Both the position numbers and the translations under genes were made by a program. The notes under the pieces are model-generated. The model saw only the letters and a program-made list of their open reading frames with translations. It made no database searches and had not been told where the DNA came from. Below are positions 45,498 to 52,985 of a stretch of 64,000 nt of DNA, one piece after another. The DNA is from JAFECT01 sp963838235 (lineage in GTDB: Bacteria > Pseudomonadota > Alphaproteobacteria > Caulobacterales > Caulobacteraceae), in the NCBI GenBank assembly GCA_963838235.1, contig CAWIQJ010000006.1:248001-312000 (forward strand). Reading direction: 5' to 3'. The first letter of the stretch is position 1, and each line of letters starts with the position of its first letter.

Positions 45498-45725
45498 ATG
45501 TCCGACACCAGCAGTCCGGTCTGGGCCCGCAAGGCCAACAAGGGCGGCGGCGGCCTGGGCGGCCTGATCACGGGACTGATGTTCCTGCTCGCGATCTTCG
45601 GCGTGCTGGTCCTCGTGCTGGCGGGGATGAACCAGTTCTCCTTCACCAAGGCCGGATCGACCATCGACGGTTGGATCGGCTCCGCCACCGGCCATAGCGC
45701 TCCGGCCGCCGCCCCGGCGAAGTGA
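45498..45725 (+). CDS. Small single-pass membrane protein of unknown function
   Basis: 75 residues from the ATG at 45498 (MSDTSSPVWARKANKGGGGL), chosen because TGAGGT lies about 10 nt upstream; the in-frame start at 45450 lacks this. A Gly-rich stretch precedes one hydrophobic segment (LITGLMFLLAIFGVLVLVLA), then a short soluble tail ending APAAAPAK. No family recognised. It follows a CtrA box and precedes the lipid kinase gene by 63 bp, so it may belong to a cell-cycle-timed envelope operon. Confidence 0.65.
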   Translation: MSDTSSPVWARKANKGGGGLGGLITGLMFLLAIFGVLVLVLAGMNQFSFTKAGSTIDGWIGSATGHSAPAAAPAK

Positions 45726-45788
45726 CGTTCTCCGGCGCGCGAACGTATCGCCGCTGGAGCCTAATCCGCGCCTTGACGTTAGCGTCCC

Positions 45789-46763
45789 ATGACTGACGTC
45801 GCTGGCGCGCGGGCGCCCGAACCGCCGGGCCGCCGCGCGTCCGAGCCGCGGGCGCAACCCGCCGAATCCCGGCGCATCGAGATCATCGTCAATCCGCTCT
45901 CCGGCGGCGTGGGGCCGCGCGCCGCGCAGGAGTGCGAGCGCCTGCTCGAGACCCTGAACATCGAAGCTCACCTGACCGAAATCGACCCGCGGCGCATGGA
46001 GGCGAGCGTCAGCGCGGCGCTGTCCTCCAAGCCCGACGTGCTGGTGGTGCTGGCCGGCGACGGCACCGCGCGCTGTGCGACCTCGCTCGCGGGTCCGGGC
46101 GGCCCGCTGGTCGCGCCGCTGCCCGGCGGCACCATGAACCTTTTGCCGCGCGCGCTCTACGGCCCGGTGGACTGGAAGCGCGCGCTGGAGATCGCCTTGA
46201 CCGAAGGCGTGACCCGGCCCATCGCCGGCGGTGAGGTCGACGGCCGGCCGTTTCAAGTGGCGGCCATATTGGGCTCTCCGGCGCTGTGGGCGCCGGCGCG
46301 CGAGGCGGTGCGCGCGGGCAAGCTGCGGCTCGCCTATCTCTACGCTCGGCGCGCGGCGCGGCGCGCGTTTGCACGCACCCTGCGCTACTGCGTCGACGAC
46401 CAACCGTCGCGGCGCGGCGAAGCGGTGGCCATCATCACGCCCTTGATCTCGAAAGCGATGCACGAACCCACCGGCCTGGAGGTGGCGCAGATCGACTACA
46501 AGACCGCCGGCGACGCCTTCCGCCTCGCGGCGAAGACCCTGTTCGCCGACTGGCGCGCCGATCCCACGGTGGAGACGGTGGTGGCGCAGCGGGTTCTGGT
46601 CAGCGCGATGCGCCCGATTTCGGCGATCCTCGACGGCGAGCCGACCGAACTCGGTCACGTGGCCGAGGTGCGGTTCAAGCCGTGCTCGTTCCGCGCCCTG
46701 GCGCCCAGGCGCGTCCTGCCGGCCGACCCGCCCACCGGCCAAGCCACGGACGGCGCGACCTGA
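45789..46763 (+). CDS. Diacylglycerol/lipid kinase family protein
   Basis: 324 residues. The N-terminus is Pro/Arg-rich, then the DAGK catalytic domain with IEIIVNPLSGGVG, VLAGDGTARC (usual GGDGT, here AGDGT) and VAPLPGGTMNLLPRALYG. The C-terminal substrate domain includes RRGEAVAIITPLI and ILDGEPTELGHV. Phosphorylates a lipid head group such as diacylglycerol, undecaprenol or sphingoid base; the substrate is not determinable. The stop shares one base with the next gene's start (TGATG), so the two are coupled. Confidence 0.85.
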   Translation: MTDVAGARAPEPPGRRASEPRAQPAESRRIEIIVNPLSGGVGPRAAQECERLLETLNIEAHLTEIDPRRMEASVSAALSSKPDVLVVLAGDGTARCATSLAGPGGPLVAPLPGGTMNLLPRALYGPVDWKRALEIALTEGVTRPIAGGEVDGRPFQVAAILGSPALWAPAREAVRAGKLRLAYLYARRAARRAFARTLRYCVDDQPSRRGEAVAIITPLISKAMHEPTGLEVAQIDYKTAGDAFRLAAKTLFADWRADPTVETVVAQRVLVSAMRPISAILDGEPTELGHVAEVRFKPCSFRALAPRRVLPADPPTGQATDGAT

Positions 46764-47554
46764 TGGGAGAAGTGCTGCACTTCTCCGACGTGCATTTCGG
46801 CGCCGAGAACAAACCGGCGGTCGCCGCTGCGCTCGCCTATGCGCAGAACGCCAAGCCCGACCTGGTGCTGGTCTCCGGCGACGTCACCCAGATGGGCCGT
46901 ACGCGCGAATTTGAAGCGGCCGCGCAATGGCTCGCCGCCATGCCGGAGCCGGTGTTCGTCATTCCCGGCAACCACGATACACCCTACTGGGACCTGCTCG
47001 CGCGCCTCGCCTGGCCTTGGCGACGTTACGAGCAGATCATCAAACATCCCGCGGTCGATCATCAGTTTCAGACCGAAGCGCTTGCCGTGCGCGGGGTGAA
47101 CACCGCGCGCGCCGCACAGCTGCGTTGGAACTGGTCGAAGGGCGTGATCGATCTCGACCAGACGCGACGCGCCGCGCGCGCGCTCAGCGAGGCGCCGCGG
47201 AAGGCGCTGCGTATCATCGCCTGCCACCATCCCCTGATCGAGATGGATGGTATGCCGATGACCGGCGAGGTCCGTTGCGGCGAGGCGGCGGCGGAGATTT
47301 TTGCGGCGGCGGGCGTCGACCTGGTCGTCACCGGTCACGTGCATGTGCCCTTCGCCCTGGAGATCCCGATCGGCGACCGCCGTTCGCACGCCGTCGGCGC
47401 CGGCACCCTGTCGCTGCGCGAGCGCGGCGTACCCGCCGGCTTCAACCAGATCGACTGGGACGACGCCGAAATCCGCATCACCGCCATGAGCTGGACCGGC
47501 GAGACTTTCACGCCGAGCCAGACCTGGCGCTACAAGCGCCGTCAGCGGATTTAG
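46763..47554 (+). CDS. Calcineurin-like metallophosphoesterase
   Basis: 263 residues from the ATG at 46763. Metal-binding motifs in order: HFSDVHFGAEN (DxH), VSGDVTQMG (GD), VIPGNHDTPYWD (GNHD), IACHHPLIEMDG and VVTGHVHVPFALE (GHxH). Hydrolyses phosphodi- or monoesters; cAMP-phosphodiesterase- and UDP-sugar-pyrophosphatase-like proteins share this layout. Coupled to the lipid kinase, so it may act on lipid- or nucleotide-linked phosphates in the same pathway. Followed by hairpin repeat copy 1. Confidence 0.88.
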   Translation: MGEVLHFSDVHFGAENKPAVAAALAYAQNAKPDLVLVSGDVTQMGRTREFEAAAQWLAAMPEPVFVIPGNHDTPYWDLLARLAWPWRRYEQIIKHPAVDHQFQTEALAVRGVNTARAAQLRWNWSKGVIDLDQTRRAARALSEAPRKALRIIACHHPLIEMDGMPMTGEVRCGEAAAEIFAAAGVDLVVTGHVHVPFALEIPIGDRRSHAVGAGTLSLRERGVPAGFNQIDWDDAEIRITAMSWTGETFTPSQTWRYKRRQRI

Positions 47555-47576
47555 GCTCGAGGATCGGTCGAGCGCA

Positions 47577-47710
47577 GCGCTTGCTGGATCCTCGCCGCCG
47601 CGCGGCTGAGCGCCGCGCAACGCCAAGGACGACGATACCCTTTGTTGTTGCGCGTCATCCTTGATGAGGCGGAGCGGTCAGCTCCGCGTCATCGAGGACC
47701 CAGCAAGCGC
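47577..47710. repeat. 133-bp hairpin repeat, copy 1
   Basis: Bounded by GCGCTTGCTGG-TCCTCG and its inverse CGAGGACCCAGCAAGCGC, with an inner pair (CAAGGACGACG ... CGTCATCCTTG). It lies between two convergent genes. Near-copies are at 53896-54028 and 58559-58691. Confidence 0.9.
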
Positions 47711-47806
47711 GACCGTGCGACGCGTCGCGAAAAGCAAGTGAGACGCAAAAGAACGGGGCCGCCCCGAGATCGGAGCGGCCCCGCGTGCACCCGTTGCAGA
47801 GCGTCG

Positions 47807-47980
47807 CTATATTCGTCTGCCGCCGCGGAACGCGCCCGCGATGAGCGAGATCACGAACAGGACGAGGAAGACGTAGAACAGGATCTTGGCGATGTCCGCC
47901 GCGCCGGCTGCCACGCCGCCAAATCCGAGGAAGGCGGCGATCAGCGCCACCACGAGAAAGACCAAGGCCCAGCGAAGCAT
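47807..47980 (-). CDS. DUF1328 (YtjA-like) small membrane protein, copy 2
   Basis: 57 residues from the ATG at 47980 (MLRWALVFLVVALIAAFLGF), with GGAGGAACC upstream. Two membrane helices (VVALIAAFLGFGGVAAGA; ILFYVFLVLFVISLIAGA) match copy 1 at 44956, including the AKILF junction. Under an exact sigma-EcfG-type promoter at 48030-48055. Function unknown; general envelope stress is the likely context. Confidence 0.88.
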   Translation of the reverse strand: MLRWALVFLVVALIAAFLGFGGVAAGAADIAKILFYVFLVLFVISLIAGAFRGGRRI

Positions 47981-48029
47981 AGGCGGTTCCTCCAGGACAG
48001 AGGCGGCCACAGGACCGCCGCAGGATTCC

Positions 48030-48055
48030 AACGCCCCTGCGGCGGCTCGCGTTCC
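48030..48055 (-). promoter_or_regulatory. Sigma-EcfG-type promoter of DUF1328 copy 2
   Basis: On the minus strand GGAAC (48055-48051), 17 bp, CGTT (48033-48030): exact consensus for the alphaproteobacterial general-stress sigma factor, 50 bp upstream of the ATG. Confidence 0.72.
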
Positions 48056-48060
48056 TTACC

Positions 48061-48693
48061 TCAGACTGTTTCCCTGACCGGGGCCGGATAGGCCCAGGCG
48101 TCTTTGGCGGCGAGGCGTTCGGCCGCGAAGGACCAGTTGGCCAGCTTGTCGAAGAAGCCCTCGAGGAACGCCTTCCGGTCGTTCTTCAGGTCGAGATAGT
48201 AGGCGTGCTCCCACACGTCGCAGACCAGGAGCGGCCGCACGCCCGGCTTCACCACCGTCGTGTCGGCGTCGTGGGTGGTGACCACGTCGAGTTCGCCGTC
48301 GTGCTCGACCAGCCAGGCCCAGCCGGAGCCGAACTGCGCTTCGCCATCCTTCACGAAGCGGTCGCGCAGGCCCTGCAGGCCGCCGAAGTCGCGTTCGATG
48401 GCCTTCAGCAATTCGCCGTCAGGCTCGGATTTCCGCGGCGTAAGGCAATTCCAGAAAAAGGCGTGGTTCCAGGCCTGGGCCGCGTTGTTGAACAGCTTCT
48501 TGTCGCCGTCCTTCACCGCGTCGGCGATCACCTGTTCGAGGTTCGAGGCCGCGCGGCCGGATTTCTCGAGCAGCTGGTTGACGGTGTCGACGTACTTCTT
48601 GTGATGCTTGTCGTGATGCAGATGCAGGGTCTCAGCCGACATGGTCGGTTCGAGCGCGTCATAGCCGTAGGGCAGGTCGGGGAGGGCGAACAT
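48061..48693 (-). CDS. sodB: Superoxide dismutase (Fe/Mn)
   Basis: Dismutates superoxide; no signal peptide, so cytosolic. 210 residues from the ATG at 48693 (MFALPDLPYGYDALEP); the longer frame upstream is Arg-rich and rejected. Metal ligands lie in HLHHDKHHKKYV, NHAFFWNCL and the signature DVWEHAYYLDLKNDR. FGSGWAWLVEHDGEL and the NHAFFW context fit Fe- or cambialistic enzymes. It lies within the stress cluster, but I do not see a sigma-EcfG promoter directly upstream. Confidence 0.92.
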   Translation of the reverse strand: MFALPDLPYGYDALEPTMSAETLHLHHDKHHKKYVDTVNQLLEKSGRAASNLEQVIADAVKDGDKKLFNNAAQAWNHAFFWNCLTPRKSEPDGELLKAIERDFGGLQGLRDRFVKDGEAQFGSGWAWLVEHDGELDVVTTHDADTTVVKPGVRPLLVCDVWEHAYYLDLKNDRKAFLEGFFDKLANWSFAAERLAAKDAWAYPAPVRETV

Positions 48694-48719
48694 CGGAAGC
48701 TCCAAATACGCCCGCGTGG

Positions 48720-49106
48720 TCAGTCCGGATTTCGACGCCCGACGAGCAAGAGCTCGGCCGCCAGGGCGACGATCCGCGGGTTGCGCAGGCAAATCCACCC
48801 CGCGATGACGGCGACGATCGCGGTCGTCACCGGCCGCTCCAACGCCACATCCACGAGGTAGTCACTCAACCCCAAACGGGAAGGCTTCGTTGCACGCCGG
48901 CGCCGATCGATTTCACGCCAGGTCAGCGCCACCGCGCCGGCAAGGATCAGCGCCGCTATCGCGGTCACGGCCGCCGCGACGGTCGCGCCCCATTGGGCTT
49001 GCGACACGACGAACAGTGCATAGCCGCCGGCCAGCACCGCAAGCGAAACGGCCGCGACGATGGTCGCGGCCGCTGCAATTCTGATCAGCGATACGGGTCG
49101 GTTCAA
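48720..49106 (-). CDS. Small multi-pass membrane protein, holin-like
   Basis: 128 residues. Two strong N-terminal helices (IAAAATIVAAVSLAVLAGGY; WGATVAAAVTAIAALILAGA) are followed by a basic loop (WREIDRRRRATKPSRLG) and a third hydrophobic stretch (VTTAIVAVIAGWICL). The pattern matches the phage-holin-superfamily-III-like or DUF883-partner membrane proteins found in stress operons. The start overlaps the stop of the DUF883-like gene by 4 bp (ATGA), so the two are co-translated and probably interact at the inner membrane. Function unknown. Confidence 0.7.
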   Translation of the reverse strand: MNRPVSLIRIAAAATIVAAVSLAVLAGGYALFVVSQAQWGATVAAAVTAIAALILAGAVALTWREIDRRRRATKPSRLGLSDYLVDVALERPVTTAIVAVIAGWICLRNPRIVALAAELLLVGRRNPD

Positions 49107-49456
49107 CGCCGGCGGCCGCCTGCGAGCAAAAGCCCGAGCACCACGCCCACGCCCACCGCCGCGAGCGTCGAAGCGATCGGACGCTCCTGCACGCGCTCGA
49201 CCAGGTAACGTTGCGCGACGTCGATGCGGTCCTGGGCTTCGTCGTAATAGTCGTGCGCCCGGCCGCGGAACTCTTCGGCGTATTCACGGGCGCGACCGCC
49301 GAGTTCGTCGGCGCGGTCTCTCAGGTCGCCGGCGCCTTCGCGGACGATGCGTTCGGCGCGGTTGGCGAAGGCCTTCAGGCGTTCCTGTTCGGCGGCGCCG
49401 TTGGCGTGGATGTCACTGGCGAGCTTTTCGGCCTTATCGGCGGCGCGGGAGGTCAT
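49103..49456 (-). CDS. DUF883/ElaB-like membrane-anchored helical protein
   Basis: 117 residues from the ATG at 49456. A long charged helix (AADKAEKLASDIHANGAAEQ...RIVREGAGDLRDRADELGGR), rich in Glu, Arg and Ala, is followed by VQERPIASTLAAVGVGVVLG-LLLAGGRRR, a C-terminal anchor with the ERP..S..A..GVG.GxxLG signature of ElaB/YqjD proteins, which are ribosome- or membrane-associated in stationary phase. GAAAC-N17-CGTT upstream (49530-49505) is one base off the sigma-EcfG consensus. Coupled with the 48720-49106 gene. Confidence 0.78.
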   Translation of the reverse strand: MTSRAADKAEKLASDIHANGAAEQERLKAFANRAERIVREGAGDLRDRADELGGRAREYAEEFRGRAHDYYDEAQDRIDVAQRYLVERVQERPIASTLAAVGVGVVLGLLLAGGRRR

Positions 49457-49504
49457 GGCTGGGCTCCTCGGAGGGGATGGGCGTTAGATGGGGCTTGGCA
49501 AGTC

Positions 49505-49530
49505 AACGCCAAGCTTCCGGTCAAAGTTTC
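49505..49530 (-). promoter_or_regulatory. Possible sigma-EcfG-type promoter of the DUF883-like operon
   Basis: On the minus strand GAAAC-N17-CGTT (consensus GGAAC-N16/17-CGTT, one mismatch), 49 bp upstream of the ATG at 49456. Confidence 0.4.
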
Positions 49531-49584
49531 ATTCGGACTGAAGCCTACGGGCGTAAGGTTGAGGCTTCTTACCACCGGCCCCGA

Positions 49585-50262
49585 TCATTTACCCGGGGCT
49601 TTGGCGTCGTCCTCGGCCTTCAACAGGGCCTTCACCTCGTCCAGGTGGCCCTGGATGACCGGCACGGCCGAGGCCGCGGCGGCCTTGATGGTCGCGTCCG
49701 AGCCCTTGTCGCCATAGGCCTTGAACATGCCGAGCGCCGCCTCGTGGCCCTTGCGCTGGTCCTCCAGGTAGCTGTGGTCGAAGTCCTGGGGCTGGGCGCT
49801 GCGCAGGTCGGTGAGCAGGGTCTGGTGGGCCCCGTCCAGGTCGGTGGGCAGGTCGGCGGCCAGGCCCGCCTGGGAGGCGGCGCCCTTCATCTCGTGCGAC
49901 AGCCGGGTGTGGTCGGAGATCATGTGACGGGCGAATTTCTTGACCTCCGGGTCGGTGGAGACCTTCAGCGCCAGCTCGCTGGAGCGGATCTCGAACAGGT
50001 CGCCGACGCCGGCGTCGCGCAGGAAGTCGGCGGTGGGCTTGACCCCGATGCCGTGGTCGGCGGCGGCGGTCTCGACCGCGTTGGTCGCTTCGGAGGCGGC
50101 GGTCTTGGCTTCGGAGGCGGCGGCCGCGGCGGCGTTCTCCACCTTGGCCGCGGCGGCCGAACTCTCGTCTTTGGCCTTGTCCCGGCTCGCCGGACTACAC
50201 CCGCCCAGGACGGCGGCGCTGAGGATGAGGGCGCTGGAAGCGAGCAGGGCGAGGCGGGGCAT
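49585..50262 (-). CDS. DUF4142 lipoprotein
   Basis: 225 residues from the ATG at 50262, with lipobox VLGGC (Cys at about 22). A low-complexity Ala/Glu/Lys helix (about 30-75) is followed by the DUF4142 four-helix domain, ferritin-like in fold (ADFLRDAGVGDLFEIRSSEL; KFARHMISDHTRLSHEM; FDHSYLEDQRKGHEAALGMF; DATIKAAAASAVPVIQGHLD). Family members are secreted, stress-associated and of unknown activity. The metal-ligand-like pattern E/D..H is present (SDHTRLSHEM, GHEAALG). Part of the envelope-stress cluster. Confidence 0.82.
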   Translation of the reverse strand: MPRLALLASSALILSAAVLGGCSPASRDKAKDESSAAAAKVENAAAAAASEAKTAASEATNAVETAAADHGIGVKPTADFLRDAGVGDLFEIRSSELALKVSTDPEVKKFARHMISDHTRLSHEMKGAASQAGLAADLPTDLDGAHQTLLTDLRSAQPQDFDHSYLEDQRKGHEAALGMFKAYGDKGSDATIKAAAASAVPVIQGHLDEVKALLKAEDDAKAPGK

Positions 50263-50383
50263 GGCGGTGTTCTCCGGGGTCGCGACAAGAGTCGAAGCGC
50301 GGAGGTAACTCACGCGTTCGTGAACGGTTCCCGGCCCCGCGCGCGGACTGGCGAAGCCCGGCGCGGCGCGCTATGCGGGCGCC

Positions 50384-51082
50384 ATGGCCACACAGCAAAC
50401 CGGTTTCGTCTTCATGCCGCCGTCGCAGGCGGCCGTCTCGGTCCGCGACAGCGGCGCGCGCTTTCCGGTGCGGCGCATCTTCTGCGTCGGCCGCAACTAC
50501 GCCGCGCATGTGCGCGAGATGGGCGGGGATGCGGCGCGCGAGACGCCGCTCTTCTTCACCAAGCCGGCCGACGCCATTGTGCGCGACGGCGGCGACGTGC
50601 CCTATCCGCCCGCGACCCACGAGCTGCATCACGAGGTCGAGCTGGTCATCGCCCTGGGCGGCGAAGGCCACGACCTGTCGACCGAAGAAGCCAGGCGTCT
50701 GATCTGGGGTTGGGCGGTGGGCGTCGACCTGACGCGGCGCGACCTGCAGAACGCCGCCAAGAAGGCGGGCGCGCCCTGGGACTCGGCCAAGGCCTTCGAC
50801 GCCTCGGCGCCCATCGGTCCGATCACCCGCCGCGCCGACCTGTCGAGCCCTGAGGGCCGCATCAGCCTCACCGTCAACGGCGAGACGCGCCAGGACGCTG
50901 ACCTCGCCGACATGATCTGGAATCCCGACGAGATCGTGGCCCAGGCCTCGAAGCTGTGGAGCCTTGCGCGCGGCGATCTGATCTTCACCGGCACGCCCGA
51001 GGGCGTTGGTCCGCTCGTGCGCGGCGACAAGGTCCACTGTGAGATCGGCGACCTGACGCCGCTCGATTTCACCATTGTCTGA
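50384..51082 (+). CDS. Fumarylacetoacetate hydrolase family protein
   Basis: 232 residues. Mg2+-dependent C-C bond hydrolase of acylpyruvates. FCVGRNYAAHVREMG, PLFFTKPADAIVRDGG, ELHHEVELVIALG (metal-binding Glu), WAVGVDLTRRDLQ, AKAFDASAPIGPI and DLIFTGTPEGVGPL all match the FahA/fumarylpyruvate-hydrolase group. The next gene, 12 bp downstream, is a GST-zeta isomerase, and together they form the two terminal steps of gentisate or homogentisate ring cleavage. Fumarylpyruvate hydrolase (gentisate) and fumarylacetoacetate hydrolase are both possible; the short length favours the former. Confidence 0.88.
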   Translation: MATQQTGFVFMPPSQAAVSVRDSGARFPVRRIFCVGRNYAAHVREMGGDAARETPLFFTKPADAIVRDGGDVPYPPATHELHHEVELVIALGGEGHDLSTEEARRLIWGWAVGVDLTRRDLQNAAKKAGAPWDSAKAFDASAPIGPITRRADLSSPEGRISLTVNGETRQDADLADMIWNPDEIVAQASKLWSLARGDLIFTGTPEGVGPLVRGDKVHCEIGDLTPLDFTIV

Positions 51083-51094
51083 TTTGGCCGTCTG

Positions 51095-51745
51095 ATGGTC
51101 CCGGTCCTTTACGGCTACTGGCGCTCGGGCACCTCCTACCGCACGCGCATCGCGCTCGAGCTGAAGGGCCTCGCCTACGAATACCGCGCCGTCGATCTGC
51201 GCGCCGGCGCGCACAAGGACGCTGCCTATCGCGCGCTCGATCCGCAGGGCCTGGTGCCGACGCTCGAGATCGACGGCCACGCGCTCATCCAAAGCCCCGC
51301 AATCCTGGAGTGGCTGGAGGAGCGCTATCCCGAACCGCCATTGCTGCCGCACGACCCGTTCGAGCGCGCGACGGTGCGCGCCATGGCGGCGATCGTCGCC
51401 TGCGACATTCACCCGCTGAACAATCTGCGCGTGCTGAAGTCGATCCGCCACGACCTGGGCGCCGACGACGCGCAACAGGCGGCGTGGACACAGCGCTGGA
51501 TCGTCGCGGGCTTCGAGGCGCTGGAGGCGATGATCGCGCGTCACGGCGGCCATTGGAGCTTCGGCGACAGCCCCACCCTCGCCGACTGTTGCCTCGTGCC
51601 GCAGATCTATTCGGCGCGCCGGTTCGAGGTCGACCTCGCGCCGTTCCCACGCCTGCGCGCCATCGAGGCGCGCGCCGGCGAGCACCCCGCGTTCACCACC
51701 GCGCACCCGGACAAACAGCCGGATGCGGAAGCCCCTAAGTCCTGA
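51095..51745 (+). CDS. Maleylpyruvate/maleylacetoacetate isomerase (GST zeta)
   Basis: 216 residues. Glutathione-dependent cis-trans isomerase. The N-terminal thioredoxin fold starts VLYGYWRSGTSYRTRIALEL, with LVPTLEIDGHALIQSPAILE (cis-Pro and Ser of the glutathione site). The C-terminal helices include FERATVRAMAAIVACDIHPL and FGDSPTLADCCLVPQIYSAR. Works with the adjacent FAH-family hydrolase; the ring-cleaving dioxygenase is not in the window. Confidence 0.9.
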   Translation: MVPVLYGYWRSGTSYRTRIALELKGLAYEYRAVDLRAGAHKDAAYRALDPQGLVPTLEIDGHALIQSPAILEWLEERYPEPPLLPHDPFERATVRAMAAIVACDIHPLNNLRVLKSIRHDLGADDAQQAAWTQRWIVAGFEALEAMIARHGGHWSFGDSPTLADCCLVPQIYSARRFEVDLAPFPRLRAIEARAGEHPAFTTAHPDKQPDAEAPKS

Positions 51746-51842
51746 AACCGGTTGGTAATTCTGACCGAAGTCTGAACGAACCGCTCAGCTGTTCTTTAAG
51801 GTTTACGGCGCATGGTGAAGGCCTAAGGTCGGAGATAGACCC

Positions 51843-52985
51843 ATGGCCGCCCAAGTCCGCAGCCTCGTCGCCAAGTCCCGCCAAACGGCGCGGACATCGA
51901 AGTCCCTCACGGTCGCGACGCCGGCCTATGCCTCGATTCTGAAGACCGCGCGCAAGGTCGAAGGCGCGCTCATCCGCGACGCCATCGGCGGCGAACGCGT
52001 CGACTTCCGCAACGGCGACGGGTGCGTGCTGCTCGGTTGGGGCGATCCCCGGGTCGAGGCCGCCGTCGCCCGCACGCCGGCGACCTGTTCGGGCAAGCTC
52101 GAAGCCGAAGCCGCCGAGCGCGTCGGCGAACTGATTCCCTCCGCCGAAGCCGTGGGTTTCCGCGCCAGCCTCGAGTCCGCCCTGGTGGACGCCCTGGTCG
52201 CGGCCAAGAGCGTGACCGGCCGCGACGGCGCCTTCTTCTGCGACGACGAGACCGCCGTGTCCGGCGACCTCTCGGCCCTGCACGACGCGCTCGACCGTCA
52301 CCTGGGCGAAGTCGCCGCCCTGGTCGTGCGTCCCATGGACGCGCCGCGCGAATTTCTGCTGGGCGCGCGTGCGCTCACCGAACGCACCGGCGTGGTGCTG
52401 ATCTTCGACGAGTCGCGCACCGCCTTCCGCGTCGACCTCGGCGGCGCCCAGACTCTCGCCGGCGTCATGCCAGACGTCACCGTGCTGGGGTCCTCGCTCG
52501 CCAACGGCCGGCCGATCGCCGCCGTGTGTGGACGCCTCGAGCTGATGTCCGCCCTGACCTCCACCGGCGACATGGTCACCGCCGCGGCCCTGGCCGCGAC
52601 CTGCGCCACCCTCGACCGCGTCGTCCGCGACGACGTTCCCGATGTGCTGCGCGTGCGCGGCGCCGAAATCGAAGCCGAGGTGGAAGCCCGCCTCGACGCC
52701 GCCGGCGCGGCCGAGTGGCTGAGCATCTACGGCGACCCGACCTGGAGCCTGGTCTCTGCGCGTCCGCGCGCCGGTTTCGACGGCAAGGGGCTGGAAGACG
52801 CCCTCGCCTCGGCACTCTACCACGAAGGCGTGCTGAGCTTCGGCGCCCACGTGCCCTCGCTCGCCACCCGCGAAGGCGCCGTCGGCCGCCTGCTGAAAGC
52901 CTACGACGACCTGCTGCCGGCCCTCGTCGAACGCTGCCGCGCCGGCGAGTTCGCCCGCGCACGCCGCCGGAGCGTCGCTGCGTGA
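51843..52985 (+). CDS. Class-III-aminotransferase-like protein lacking the PLP lysine
   Basis: 380 residues from the ATG at 51843. The fold resembles glutamate-1-semialdehyde aminotransferase: VDFRNGDGCVLLGWGDPRVE, LESALVDALVAAKSVTGRDG and VVLIFDESRTAFRVDLGGAQ (Asp that normally contacts the PLP ring N). Where active enzymes carry G-K-S/A-L/I-x-N-G-x-P, this protein has LGSSLANGRPIAAV: the Schiff-base lysine is Ser. It is also shorter than the family norm of about 430, having lost N-terminal structure. Coupled by GTGA to an aldo/keto-reductase-like protein that also looks catalytically altered. Probably a sugar-nucleotide or regulatory relative; function unknown. Confidence 0.7.
   Translation: MAAQVRSLVAKSRQTARTSKSLTVATPAYASILKTARKVEGALIRDAIGGERVDFRNGDGCVLLGWGDPRVEAAVARTPATCSGKLEAEAAERVGELIPSAEAVGFRASLESALVDALVAAKSVTGRDGAFFCDDETAVSGDLSALHDALDRHLGEVAALVVRPMDAPREFLLGARALTERTGVVLIFDESRTAFRVDLGGAQTLAGVMPDVTVLGSSLANGRPIAAVCGRLELMSALTSTGDMVTAAALAATCATLDRVVRDDVPDVLRVRGAEIEAEVEARLDAAGAAEWLSIYGDPTWSLVSARPRAGFDGKGLEDALASALYHEGVLSFGAHVPSLATREGAVGRLLKAYDDLLPALVERCRAGEFARARRRSVAA

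Noticed and set aside
51760..51842. TTAAGGTTTAC near 51796 as a CtrA site
   Set aside because: Only one TTAA half-site is present at the right spacing.
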